Assembly (NCBI GenBank): GCA_003116975.1
Contig: BGKB01000061.1
Coordinates: forward strand, 248,001 to 312,000
Direction of reading: 5' to 3'
DNA: 64,000 nucleotides
Origin: Aurantiochytrium sp. KH105
Taxonomy: Eukaryota; Sar; Bigyra; Thraustochytrida; Thraustochytriidae
The translations under genes were made by a program, and so were the position numbers. The notes under the pieces were generated by a model, which saw only the letters and a list, made by a program, of their open reading frames with translations, had not been told where the DNA came from and did not search any database. Positions 10,864-19,669 of the stretch are shown here, piece by piece; positions within the stretch are counted from its first letter, which is position 1, and every line of letters begins with the position of its first letter.

Positions 10864-10937
10864 CACGAACTAGTGGCTGCCGAGATTGGATGGTTGTCGG
10901 CACGAACTAGTGGCTGCCGAGATTGGATGGTTGTCGG
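10864..10937. repeat. 37-bp perfect tandem duplication
   Basis: Two identical, directly adjacent 37-base copies (10864-10900 and 10901-10937) beginning CACGAACTAGTGGCTGCC. No sequence change between them, so the duplication is recent or maintained. Confidence 0.95.
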
Positions 10938-11057
10938 CACGGCAAGTCTACAATAGACTTCCCATGGGTCCCAAGTTTACTTCACCACTTCTGTGGCGCT
11001 GCTGTCTGCTCACGTCATTTCCATTTCCCAACACATTTCTTTCGAGAATTTTAGTCT

Positions 11058-11095
11058 AGCTCAAATTTCGAAGGTCTCAATCTCGATGTCAGCAG
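11058..11095 (+). repeat. Dispersed repeat copy 2
   Basis: Partner of 4130-4167: 35 of 38 bases match, same orientation. Confidence 0.6.
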
Positions 11096-11154
11096 TGCTG
11101 GATCTCGATGGCGAACTTGCATTGATAAATTTTGTCCGGGGCGTCGTGCACCTA

Positions 11155-11350
11155 CCCCTTAAAAAGGGGGTCACGCAAAAAAAAAAAGTGCCTTTCAAGG
11201 TGCCGCCTGAAAATGGGGGTCAATTGCTTGTGCTTAAGGCCCTAAAGTTACAAATACGTGAAGCTGACCCAAAAAAGGGTTCACACTAGAAAAGAGTGCC
11301 CCCCTTCTTTTCCAAAGTGCCGCCAATTGTCTGATGCTAAGGACGCAAAA
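11155..11350. repeat. Imperfect tandem duplication of ~100 bp
   Basis: Two diverged copies (about 11155-11250 and 11271-11350). Each has an A-run/G-run block, a GTGCC...AAAGTGCCGCC or AAGGTGCCGCC segment, and then CAATTG-CTTGTGCTTAAGG or CAATTGTCTGATGCTAAGG. No coding role seen. Confidence 0.5.
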
Positions 11351-11670
11351 AATGACTCACATGTCAGGGATGTATAGCACGACGGTACACACCCAGGATA
11401 TTTGCTACATGATTACAGGTTTTGTTCTGCCTGGTATGATGAGATTTTTTTTGACGATGCCCGTCACAATGAGCTATCCAGCACCTTAACACCAGGTGGT
11501 AAACTGCTGTAGGACCATGCAACACGCAGTGTAGGACCTAGGCATCTACCCATCGTGCGAACCGCAACGCGCATCGCAACACAATCAAGGCGTGTGACAC
11601 AAGTCGCACCCACTGCAATGATGCCGTCCTAAGCTTTGAACAGCAGCCAAAAGACCAAGTGGGCCCTTGC

Positions 11671-11940
11671 TTACCAGATATATATGATAACTAACGAATT
11701 AACGAAGATGACCAGACATATAAAATCACCCACGGACCGAGCTTGTGTAATGGAAAAAACGAATAGCGGGAAAAGGATCCATCCGAAGTCTGAATTGTAT
11801 TCCTCCTGAAAATTCTTCTGTGCTCTCTTCCTGTCTGTCTCTAATTCTAGCGTAAACAAGTCCCAGTTGTAAAGAACCTCCGAGGCGCTCGGAGTCGAGA
11901 TTTGAGATGGAGTCGAGATTTGAGATGGGGCAGTACCCAT
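11671..11940 (-). CDS. Small two-helix membrane protein, doubtful
   Basis: An 89-residue frame from an ATG at 11938-11940. The N-terminus carries a perfect SQISTP duplication (from a short DNA tandem at about 11889-11926). It is followed by a charged amphipathic segment (ELETDRKRAQKNFQEEY) and two hydrophobic segments (GWILFPLFVFSI and FICLVIFVNSLVIIYIW) ending at the stop. The polarity pattern looks protein-like, but length, AT-rich context and lack of any known family keep this uncertain. Confidence 0.22.
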   Translation of the reverse strand: MGTAPSQISTPSQISTPSASEVLYNWDLFTLELETDRKRAQKNFQEEYNSDFGWILFPLFVFSITQARSVGDFICLVIFVNSLVIIYIW

Positions 11941-12009
11941 GCTACCTATTTTCGGCCGAGATATCAAGAGTTAGAGGTTTGGACCTGGACGGTCCTTGAT
12001 TGCTTAGAT

Positions 12010-13450
12010 TTGGTTGCGTCTCCGAAAAATGGACGGCCATCGCCAATCGTGGACTCATCCAGCTAGCGAGCGGTGGCGCGCGTCACTTGGGCGCACCGCC
12101 CTACTTGTCTTTTTTTACCCTTTTACAGGAAGAGCACTGGACCTTGGTCAATCTCGCTTGAGCATCGAGAATGGACAGCCAGGCGAGCGTCCATTCCAAA
12201 GCAACAAGCCTTCTCTACTGCCACCCTTCATCCTGTTGCAAGTGTCATTTGCAGTCGTGTATAATATCGCTAGCAAGCGCGGGCGCTCGGGCATCGCGTC
12301 CTGCGGCTCTGTACTGAAGGGAAGGCTGTTTAGCGGCATCATCCAACATTCGGAAGAAGAGAAATAGTGAGCAGGGGCGCGAGCATCACATGAACACGTC
12401 CACGCTGGTTGATCTATATCATCATTTACTCTTTATTCCAAGAAAACTGAACTTTGGTGGTCAATCGCGCTTGACTGTGGAGAATGGACAGCTGTTCAAT
12501 TCTCGTGGGAATGCAAGCACACGCAGGTCTTTAGAGCACAGGCTATTTTCGCTGCCAATGTCAGTGGCAACGGCTCTGTACTGAAGGGAAGGCTGTTTAG
12601 CGGCATCATCCAACTTTCGGAAGAAGAGAACTAGTGAGCAGGGGCGCGAGCGTCACATGATCACGTCCATCCTACTTGTTCTATACCATGATTCACTCTT
12701 TTCTAAATTCCAAGATAAGTGGACCTTGGTGGTCAATCGCGCTTGACCGTGGAGAATGGACAGCAGTTTAACTCTTATGGGAATGCAATCACACGCAGGT
12801 CTTTAAAGCACAAGCTTTTTCCGCTGCCAATGTCAGTGGCAACGACTCTGTACTGAAGGGAAGGCTGTTTAGCGGCATCATCCAACTTTTGGAAGAAGAG
12901 AACTTGTGAACAGAAGCGCGAGCGTCACATGAACACGTCCACCCTGGTTGTTCTATACCACGATGTACTCTTTATTCCAAGAAAACTGGACCTTGGTGGT
13001 CAATCGCGCTTGATCGTGGAGAATGGACAGCAGTTTGTCTCTAAGGGAATGCAAGCACACGCAGGTCTTTAGAGCAAAGGCTATTTTCTCTGCTAGAGCC
13101 ACATTGCCGGTGGTACAAAGGATCAACGGCTATTTGAAGTCGCTGTGATAGGGGCGCGCCCTTCCTTTTGCTTCCACACCTCCCTCCTCTCGCATCTTCC
13201 TGCACTTGATGGTTAGCTCTCGCTGCTTCAAGCACAATGGAAAGTGGCGCACAATCACCGTACCTTCATGTCGGAGTTGGATCTGCTGCTGCATCAGACA
13301 GCTGGTCATGCTCTATGGTCAAGCACGACTGACCAAGGTCCATTTTTCTTGGTTTGAAAAGGTACAAGGAAACAGGTAGAGTCCACGCGGTCAAGTCACG
13401 CCGGCGCCCGCGCTCGCCAAATATGTTCCACCGATATGGATGAAATAGGA
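12010..13450. mobile_element. Foldback (TIR) element with internal ~270-bp tandem monomers
   Basis: A left arm at about 12060-12185 (GGACCTTGGTCAATC, then GAATGGACAGC) reappears inverted and diverged at about 13310-13420 (CTGACCAAGGTCCATTTTTC). The similarity continues through the neighbouring pyrimidine tract and GCGAGCG segment, giving long imperfect inverted repeats around ~1.4 kb. Between them lie tandem monomers starting GGCTCTGTACTGAAGG at 12305, 12572 and 12844, a period of about 270 bp, each containing the same CTTGGTGGTCAATCGCGCTTGA core as the arms. I see no transposase, so it is non-autonomous: a foldback or MITE-like DNA element, or a satellite with an inverted end. Exact ends and a target-site duplication were not resolved. 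Confidence 0.55.
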
Positions 13451-13730
13451 GGACTGGTCCAGTTCATTCTCTCCCAAGTACAAACGGATGGTGGCCAAAA
13501 TTTTAGTCCTGGGCCTTGGCGATCTAAACTAGACGAGCTACTTTGCTCAACAGCTGAAATATGGTGACCGTGCGCTGTCTATTCTCGAAGAAATTCTGGG
13601 CAGCTGTGCAAATATCGAGCAAACTCCGAAGGCGAAGACCAAAAATTCAGCAAATCTCTAAGTCTTGCTTGCTCGGCAAAGTATCGAAAATAGACAGAGT
13701 GATCACTGAAAGATTTGCAACGCACACACC

Positions 13731-14386
13731 ATGAATTTTTCTTCATCTCAACTCTCGTCTCCCAGCCCCGTTGCGCTTCTCTACAAATGGGATGTCGAAA
13801 TGGCAGAATGGCGGTCCGAGATGGAAATTGTACTCAGTGTCATTTAATGTTTCTCCTGTCAAGCGTCACGTGCTTTTATGGCGTCGTCTGTAGCAAAAGG
13901 TCGGATATGACCTGCGTTGCGTGGAGTTTGTCTTTCTTCCTGCAACTTTCACGCAGTTCTCCGCTGGGTCTCATTGTTGGTTTTCACCATCCTGTTAGTG
14001 ACCTTTCCCGCATTTATCTTGTTACTAAAAGTCTTCAGGTCGACAATCATCTATTGTTGATCTGTCCAGCGAAGGAGCTGATTCTCGTTAGTATTTCCTG
14101 GCTTATATCGCGTCAAGACATTGACGCAGTACAGATGCTTACTAGCATTACCGTTTTGTCTGACTTTTATGGCATTGCAGGGAATACTAGTCTAGGCCAT
14201 GGTCTTGTCATGCAAAACGTGATTCAAGAAATTAACAAGGTCCAGGATGAAGTGTCACAAGTCGCGCGAATCATCAAGACTAGTCCTGGCCATGTCTTTG
14301 CCATGCAAATGGTGCTCGAGAAAGTTGATAGAGTGCAAACTGAGGTGCAAAAAGTCGCGAGAATCATCAAGCAGCAAAAAGATTGA
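13731..14386 (+). CDS. Possible spliced gene with C-terminal coiled-coil repeat
   Basis: Not a recognised family. An ATG at 13731 opens 38 protein-like residues (MNFSSSQLSSPSPVAL... WDVEMAEWRSEMEIVLSVI) that stop at about 13845. The same strand ends in another frame with a clearly repetitive segment, 14190-14386. There two ~30-residue units share GHxxxMQxVxxxxxxVQxEVxxVARIIK, a heptad-like pattern, and stop at 14386 after KQQKD. One or more introns between the two are likely; a plausible acceptor is TGGCATTGCAG just before 14181, but I could not settle the donor. Alternatively the end piece is a fragment of a larger gene left next to the foldback element. Confidence 0.33.
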
Positions 14387-16240
14387 GCATGCTCGAGAAG
14401 GGAGGAGCAAGTCGACCGGTGAAACGAAGGAACCTAGGGCTGCAATTCGGCGGGGTTGTTCGCGCTCGAGACACCGGTAATGGAGTGTAGAACGTTCGAA
14501 GCCGAGCGCCTGCCCGCCAACTAGCTAATCCCGTAAAGAAGAGTTCACACCCAATGGAATATGATCTGCGATTCGAGAGCAACCAAAGAGCTTTTCGGAT
14601 AGCGCAATGCGTTTTTAATTTTTCGTGCAGCCTATGTTTTCAGTCGCGCTCTTCCACTTGTGCTTTTGGGACTCTCTCAACATGAATTTCGAGGACGCGC
14701 TTCAAGTTCGAGGATGCGCTTTCGAGACGCCACGTTGTACAGAGTCTTGCGCAGACTGGGATACTAGAAGCCCAGGAAGGCGTCTGGCTACTTGCGAGCG
14801 GCGCGTAGACTTGACGAAAGAGTCGCCGCGGACTTGGATGCCCTCGCGATCGCGGGCAGAAAGTCGTCTCAAGATTGAGGCAAGAAGATAGTTATTAACT
14901 TCATGTCCCAAACACACCGCTCGTGGCAAGTGAGGCGGAGCAGAGGACACGCGTTCCACGGCTCAACTAGATGAAATCCAGACGATGAGCCGCTTTGTGG
15001 CGCCATGCCGCGCTGAGAATCATGGTGTATTCCAGCGCGGAAAAATTTGCGGAGCCAGAGGTTCAAATGTTCCAGGATCGCTTCATGTAAATGCAAGTGA
15101 AGATGTACTGCGCATGCAGTATCGGCGAGCAGAGGCGGGAGCGAGGGTCGAGTGGAGAAGAATTCTTTGTGGAGGTGGGAAAGGTCCAGGAAAGTGTACA
15201 AGCAAACGTGGCTGCGGCCAACTACTTGCTCAAGGCTGCCTTAAAAAATTCAGACCAGGCTTTCCGGCTCAAAAGCCCAGGTGGTTTCGCTCCTGCGCGA
15301 CTTCTACAGTGAGGTCGCTTCGATTGCTTCCGGAGAAGCAGCGCTTACAACACACTTGCCTCCTGCAAAAGCTGACCGGGAACAGCACTGCAGCATATAA
15401 CCCGCATCGTCGACCCTCTCTGCACTGCCTCTTCTAGGCATCCCTCCCTCCCAACAAGCTCACGCGTGACATCCGCACCACCTTGCGCCCACAAATCGTG
15501 CCGTCCATCTCGAGCCCGACGTCCACCTCTTCCCCTCCTCCTCCGTCTGCAAAAACTCCGGCCGCCCGCGCGTCTTGCGTCCGTCCGTCCAAGCCGTGGC
15601 CCCGCTGGCTCTCCATCCAGATATGGTTCGTCCCAGAAGCGCGGAGGCGGACATGGCCTCCGCGCTGCCCTACCGCGACTAACTGTAAGAGCGGCAGCCG
15701 GGATCCAACCTAGCCTGGCCAAGCCGAGGCTTAAAATTGACAAACACTTCGTAAACAGGCGCAGAATCCTGGCGAGCAGACCCGAAAGGTAGGTCGAGCC
15801 CAGGCGCCGCCGCCCGCGACCTGCGCGAGCGCGAGCGGCGCGGCGGAGGCGGAGGCGGAGGCGGAGGCGGGGCCCGCGCGCGGAGCGAAGACCGGGATGG
15901 AATGTACATCGTGGCGGCGGACGCGACTTTCGCGTGCTCAGGATCCCGCGCGGAGGGCCTGGCGAGGCGAGGCGAGGGTGCGTGCGTGCGTGCGCGCGCG
16001 CGCGAGACTTCGCGTTGGCGCGCTGAGCTAGAAGATCGTGGTGCGAGCCGGAGGATGCGGGGTGGTCGCATGATGACGAAGCTGATCATATTTTTAATGA
16101 TCAGGAGGAGGAGAAGGAGGTGTAAAAGTCACAACGCATACTGACGCGAGCGCATGATTCTTGACGGATCTGTTGACAGAGCAACGCTCGAGACCAAAAG
16201 ACAAACAAAAGAGACAAGAGCAAAAACAATAACGAGAAGA
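14387..16240. other. Intergenic, GC-rich towards the right
   Basis: No gene supported. A 73-residue frame at 15091-15312 has a helical look (VGKVQESVQANVAAANYLLKA) but no family. From 15400 the DNA is GC-rich and all frames open by composition. A (GGAGGC)n tract lies at 15841-15872 and a short GTGC(G)n tract near 15980-16005. The last 100 bases form the leader of the nitronate monooxygenase gene. Confidence 0.45.
15841..15872. repeat. (GGAGGC)n microsatellite
   Basis: About five hexamer copies in the spacer upstream of the nitronate monooxygenase gene. Confidence 0.9.
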
Positions 16241-17407
16241 ATGGGGGTCTTTCGCACGCGCGTGACCGAGCTGCTCGGCATCGAGCACCCGGTGATCTGC
16301 GGAGGCATGACGGGCGTCGGCACCGTGGAGCTGTGCGCGGCTGTCTCGGAGGCAGGTGGTCTCGGCATGCTGACCGCGCTCCGTAGCGAAACGCCCGAGA
16401 ACCTTCGGCGTGACATCGAGCGCGTGCGCAAGCTGACTTCCAAGCCTTTTGGCGTCAACCTCACGATTCTGCCCGCCATGGTCCCCCCTGACTACGAAGG
16501 GTTCGCGGACGCCATCATTGAGAGCGGGGTCAAGATTGTCGAAACTGCTGGCAACAACCCCAAAAAGTGGGTTGGCAAGTTCAAGGCCGCAGGTCTCATT
16601 TGCATTCACAAGTGCGTCACCATTCGCCATGCCCTCAGTGCGGAGAGAATTGGCGTCGATATCATCTCCATGGACTCCTTTGAGTGCGCCGGACAGTACG
16701 TTTGACTCAGCCTCTTGACATTTCGTTTTCCTTCTTTCCTTTCCCCCTCCCCTCCGCAGTTCTTTACACCTCCTCTCTCAATTTGCCCTCGCTTGCCTCG
16801 CTCGCTGACCTTCCCCACTAACGAAACGATTACGAATAAAAAACGTGTGGCGTGACACAACAGTCCCGGTGAGGAAGACATTGGCGCCATTGTACTTTTG
16901 GCCAAGGCCGCCAAGAAGCTTCGTGCCCCATTTGTGGCAAGTGGAGGCATTGGTGACGGCAAGCAGCTCGCTGCCGCCATTGCGCTCGGCGCCGAGGGTG
17001 TCAACATGGGCACGCGCTTTTGCGCCACCAAAGAGTGCAATTGGCCGGAATCTTTCAAGCAGCGCATGGTTGATGCCCAGGAGACGGACACCGTACTCAT
17101 GTTCCGCGCTCTCCACAACACGGCACGCGTCTTCAAGAACAGGGTGGCCAGCGAGGTGGACGAGATCCAAAAGGCAAAGGGCATGGATCTTGACTTTAGC
17201 GATATCGCGCACCTTGTTGCCGGCACCCGCGGCCGCGAAGCGGAGCGCAACGGTGATGCCGACGGTGGCATCTGGACAGCCGGCCAGGTGATTGGCCTCA
17301 TTGACGACCTTCCAACCGTGAAGGAGCTCATGGACAACTTTATTGGCGAAGCTGAGTCCACGATCCGCAACCGCATGCCCAATGTGCTTGCGTCTTCGCG
17401 CCTCTAA
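16241..17407 (+). CDS. Nitronate monooxygenase (2-nitropropane dioxygenase family)
   Basis: An FMN-dependent TIM-barrel enzyme that oxidises alkyl nitronates (such as propionate 3-nitronate) to carbonyl compounds. Exons 16241-16695 and 16864-17407 give 332 residues, normal for the class. The N-terminus MGVFRTRVTELLGIEHPVICGGM is typical, so I start at 16241; an in-frame ATG at 16154 would add 29 basic residues. Landmarks: GVNLTILP near residue 70, ETAGNNP, SFECAGHPGEED (His152, completed exactly across the intron), SGGIGDGKQLAAALA-type phosphate-binding strand (here AAAIALGAEGVNMGTRF). These are the hallmarks of the family. Ends 216 bases before the stop of the convergent PTPA-TIP41 gene. Confidence 0.93.
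16696..16863 (+). other. Intron of the nitronate monooxygenase gene
   Basis: Starts GTACGTTT and ends ACAACAG, 168 nt, phase 2, with a pyrimidine-rich middle. Removing it joins CA to T to make the histidine of FECAGHPGE, a motif expected at this point, which confirms the boundaries. Confidence 0.93.
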
Positions 17408-17623
17408 GAAAAAAAAAAGTGCGACCGGCCGACGGCCCTTTCGACCTTTTGCGCACGTACTTGCAAATAGCTTTTCGAAATGTATGCTCTCTGCATCATC
17501 GTAAAGTATGCTTGTTTCGCGTGCGTTCTCCTCCAAGTAGATATTCCTTTTCTACTCGTTTTCGCTTCACTTCGCAGTCACTTTTTATATATAAATTCTT
17601 TGCTTTTTCCTTTTCCCCATTCT

Positions 17624-19669
17624 CTACTCGTTGGCCGTGAGCGGGATCTTGATGGTCTCGCGCGAGATCTCGCGCAGCAGCTTCTCTACGCGCTCCTCAT
17701 TCATCATGATGCGCATGTCCCCAAATCCCTTGTCCGCAAGTTCCTTGGCTGACATTTCCTTGCGTGTGTGCTCGATGACCATGTGGTCCGCGCCATACTT
17801 GAAAAAGACGCGCGTGTCGAAACAGCGCACAAAGTGATTGTCCACGCGCAACCAAAAGCGGGAAAGCGCAAAAAAGCACGACGTCATGGCACGCACACGT
17901 ACCGAGAGTTTACTCTCGCCAAAGTCAAAGAGATCGTCTTCAAACAGAGGCACGGACTCGAAATACAAGAACGGTTCACGCTTGCGCAGCAGCTGATAGT
18001 CGATCTCCACGCCGTCCTCGGGAGACGGCAGGGGCCGTGGCTCATCTTGTACGGAGAGCGAGCCCTTGTACCTTGTTGTAAAAGTCCAATCAAAGTCATC
18101 ACGCCAAGACTTGATGGTTTCGCCGTTGAGCGTTTGTCGATTTTCCCAGTCAGCAGCATTGGGGAGCTTGAACAGCGTGCGGTCCGGTGTGCCGTCCTCC
18201 GCGCGGACGATCTTGCATCCGCACAGGGCGTCGGCAGCGTTGAATTCGAGCGAAACGCCACTTTCAAGGTGAGTGAAGCGAACAATGTTGAGACCAAAGA
18301 GCATTTCCGGAAGCGGAAAGTCCAGACAATGCCCTTCAAATGTGTGCTCGTCTCGAATGCTGTCGAGCTCACTCTCTCCAGAGATGCGTGTTTTATTGGT
18401 CTCGATACGAAAACCCGCAACCTCCACGCCGCGCTCGTCGTCCAAGAGCGTGTGCGCCACGGCTGCAGTCTCGACCGCAGCGGTCGTCTCGGTCGCAGCA
18501 TTTGATGCGCCAGCACCTGCTCCAAAACTTGGGACAGGCGCGCGGCCTCGACCAGGTCCTACAATCGGGCGTCGCGAAACGCCAAAGTACTTTGTCAGAG
18601 CATCGCCATTTGCCGGCATGCGAAGTGCTGCCTCAAAAGGGCTTGGCACACCAGACATGGCGCTTGCACCCGTGGCCGAGGGCCGCCCCGTCGCGGTTGA
18701 CTCCGTCTCGAGCGCCGACAGGTCGGCGCTGTCGACCTCCCACGTACATGGGAAGTGAGGGCCAAAGAGAAAATGCTGCGCAACCGGAAACTTGGCAAGA
18801 ACTTCGCCTTTGAACATGGCGATAAGACCTGCGTTGACCTTTTTCCAACTCGGCAACTGCGCGATATCCGTAAGCAGCGGCGAGTGCTCTTCAAAAGGGC
18901 CCGTTTTCAGCTCGGTGATGCGCTTGATGGCGCGCATGTACATGCTTGACCCGGCCATGTCCTCGACCATCATGCGGTCGCGCGAGGACCGCGGTCGCGT
19001 GCCAAGCAGACTTCCCGCCGTTGTGGGGTCATTCTCCTTGGGACAGAGCTGCGCCGACCCAAAAACAAAGGGCAAAATGTGAAAGTCGTCGAGTGACCAC
19101 ACACCATGCGATCCAGCCGGCTCAAGCCGGTAGAGGGTCTGGACGGCATAGACGAGTTCCAGATAGCGGGGGAAGACGGCGAGAACGAGGCCTTCAAGAT
19201 CGCTCACGACGCCCACTTCGCGGCTCGCAAATAGCCACACCAAAAAGCTAGCCTCGTGGCCTGTGCCGAAATCAAGCCTTCGCGCGTTGCCAAAGCTCCC
19301 GCACCAGTAGCCAGCGAGCTCCATGGCGTGCTCTTCGCTGAGAGCACTCATATCGTCAACGCTGGATTTTTCGACGGCCTCCATCCAGGACCGAAACGCC
19401 GCGTTGCCGAAGCGCGCAGCTTGCTGGGCAACGGGCGGGTGTTCCTCAAGCATTTGCTCCACGTGCTCGATCAGGTCGAGCATCGTCTGCACACCCGAGT
19501 CGCCGCCCTCGTACGTTGCGGCCACCGTCGGCTTGCCGCCCTGGGCCGCAGAGTTCATCTCGCCCACGAAAGTTTCCAGACGCTCATAGGTGGGCGAGGA
19601 GAGGAACGCGTTCAGGTGCTCTGGCCGCACGATGCGCCGCACCGGTGCGCTGTCCGCTACGTCCGCCAT
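17624..19669 (-). CDS. PTPA-TIP41 fusion, PP2A-type phosphatase regulator
   Basis: One 681-residue frame joins two normally separate regulators of PP2A-family phosphatases. Residues about 14-310 are PTPA, the peptidyl-prolyl isomerase-like activator and assembly chaperone of PP2A: PTYER, SFGNARRLDFGTGHEASF, YRLEPAGSHGVWSLDDF and LPFVFGSAQL are diagnostic. A low-complexity Ala/Thr/Gly/Pro linker runs 311-410. Residues about 411-640 are TIP41, which binds PP2A/PP4/PP6 catalytic subunits or the TAP42/alpha4 partner in TOR signalling: PEMLFGLNIVRFTH, FNAADAL, DFDWTFTTRYKG, YQLLRKREPFLYF, LFEDDLFDFGESKLSVRVR, LRVDN. ATG at 19667-19669 gives MADVADSAPV. Uninterrupted, so not an annotation merge of neighbours. 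Likely cytosolic and nuclear. TIP41 begins well inside the frame with no intervening stop. Confidence 0.94.
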   Translation of the reverse strand: MADVADSAPVRRIVRPEHLNAFLSSPTYERLETFVGEMNSAAQGGKPTVAATYEGGDSGVQTMLDLIEHVEQMLEEHPPVAQQAARFGNAAFRSWMEAVEKSSVDDMSALSEEHAMELAGYWCGSFGNARRLDFGTGHEASFLVWLFASREVGVVSDLEGLVLAVFPRYLELVYAVQTLYRLEPAGSHGVWSLDDFHILPFVFGSAQLCPKENDPTTAGSLLGTRPRSSRDRMMVEDMAGSSMYMRAIKRITELKTGPFEEHSPLLTDIAQLPSWKKVNAGLIAMFKGEVLAKFPVAQHFLFGPHFPCTWEVDSADLSALETESTATGRPSATGASAMSGVPSPFEAALRMPANGDALTKYFGVSRRPIVGPGRGRAPVPSFGAGAGASNAATETTAAVETAAVAHTLLDDERGVEVAGFRIETNKTRISGESELDSIRDEHTFEGHCLDFPLPEMLFGLNIVRFTHLESGVSLEFNAADALCGCKIVRAEDGTPDRTLFKLPNAADWENRQTLNGETIKSWRDDFDWTFTTRYKGSLSVQDEPRPLPSPEDGVEIDYQLLRKREPFLYFESVPLFEDDLFDFGESKLSVRVRAMTSCFFALSRFWLRVDNHFVRCFDTRVFFKYGADHMVIEHTRKEMSAKELADKGFGDMRIMMNEERVEKLLREISRETIKIPLTANE

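Larger units (their letters stand above)
9364..11670. other. Gene-poor spacer with short duplications
   Basis: Upstream of the receptor gene. Long frames exist on both strands (for example 9492-10325 minus) but show no domain, and their composition looks like non-coding GC-rich DNA. From about 10600 the sequence is AT-richer and holds a 37-bp perfect tandem duplication, a copy of a dispersed repeat (11058-11095) and an imperfect duplication at 11155-11350. I see no gene. Confidence 0.5.

Noticed and set aside
15091-15312. 73-residue frame with helical sequence
   Set aside because: Plausible helix but no homologue known to me, no context and short; kept only as part of the spacer note.
16154-16240. 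Longer N-terminus for nitronate monooxygenase
   Set aside because: The extra 29 residues are low-complexity and basic; the family start aligns with the ATG at 16241.
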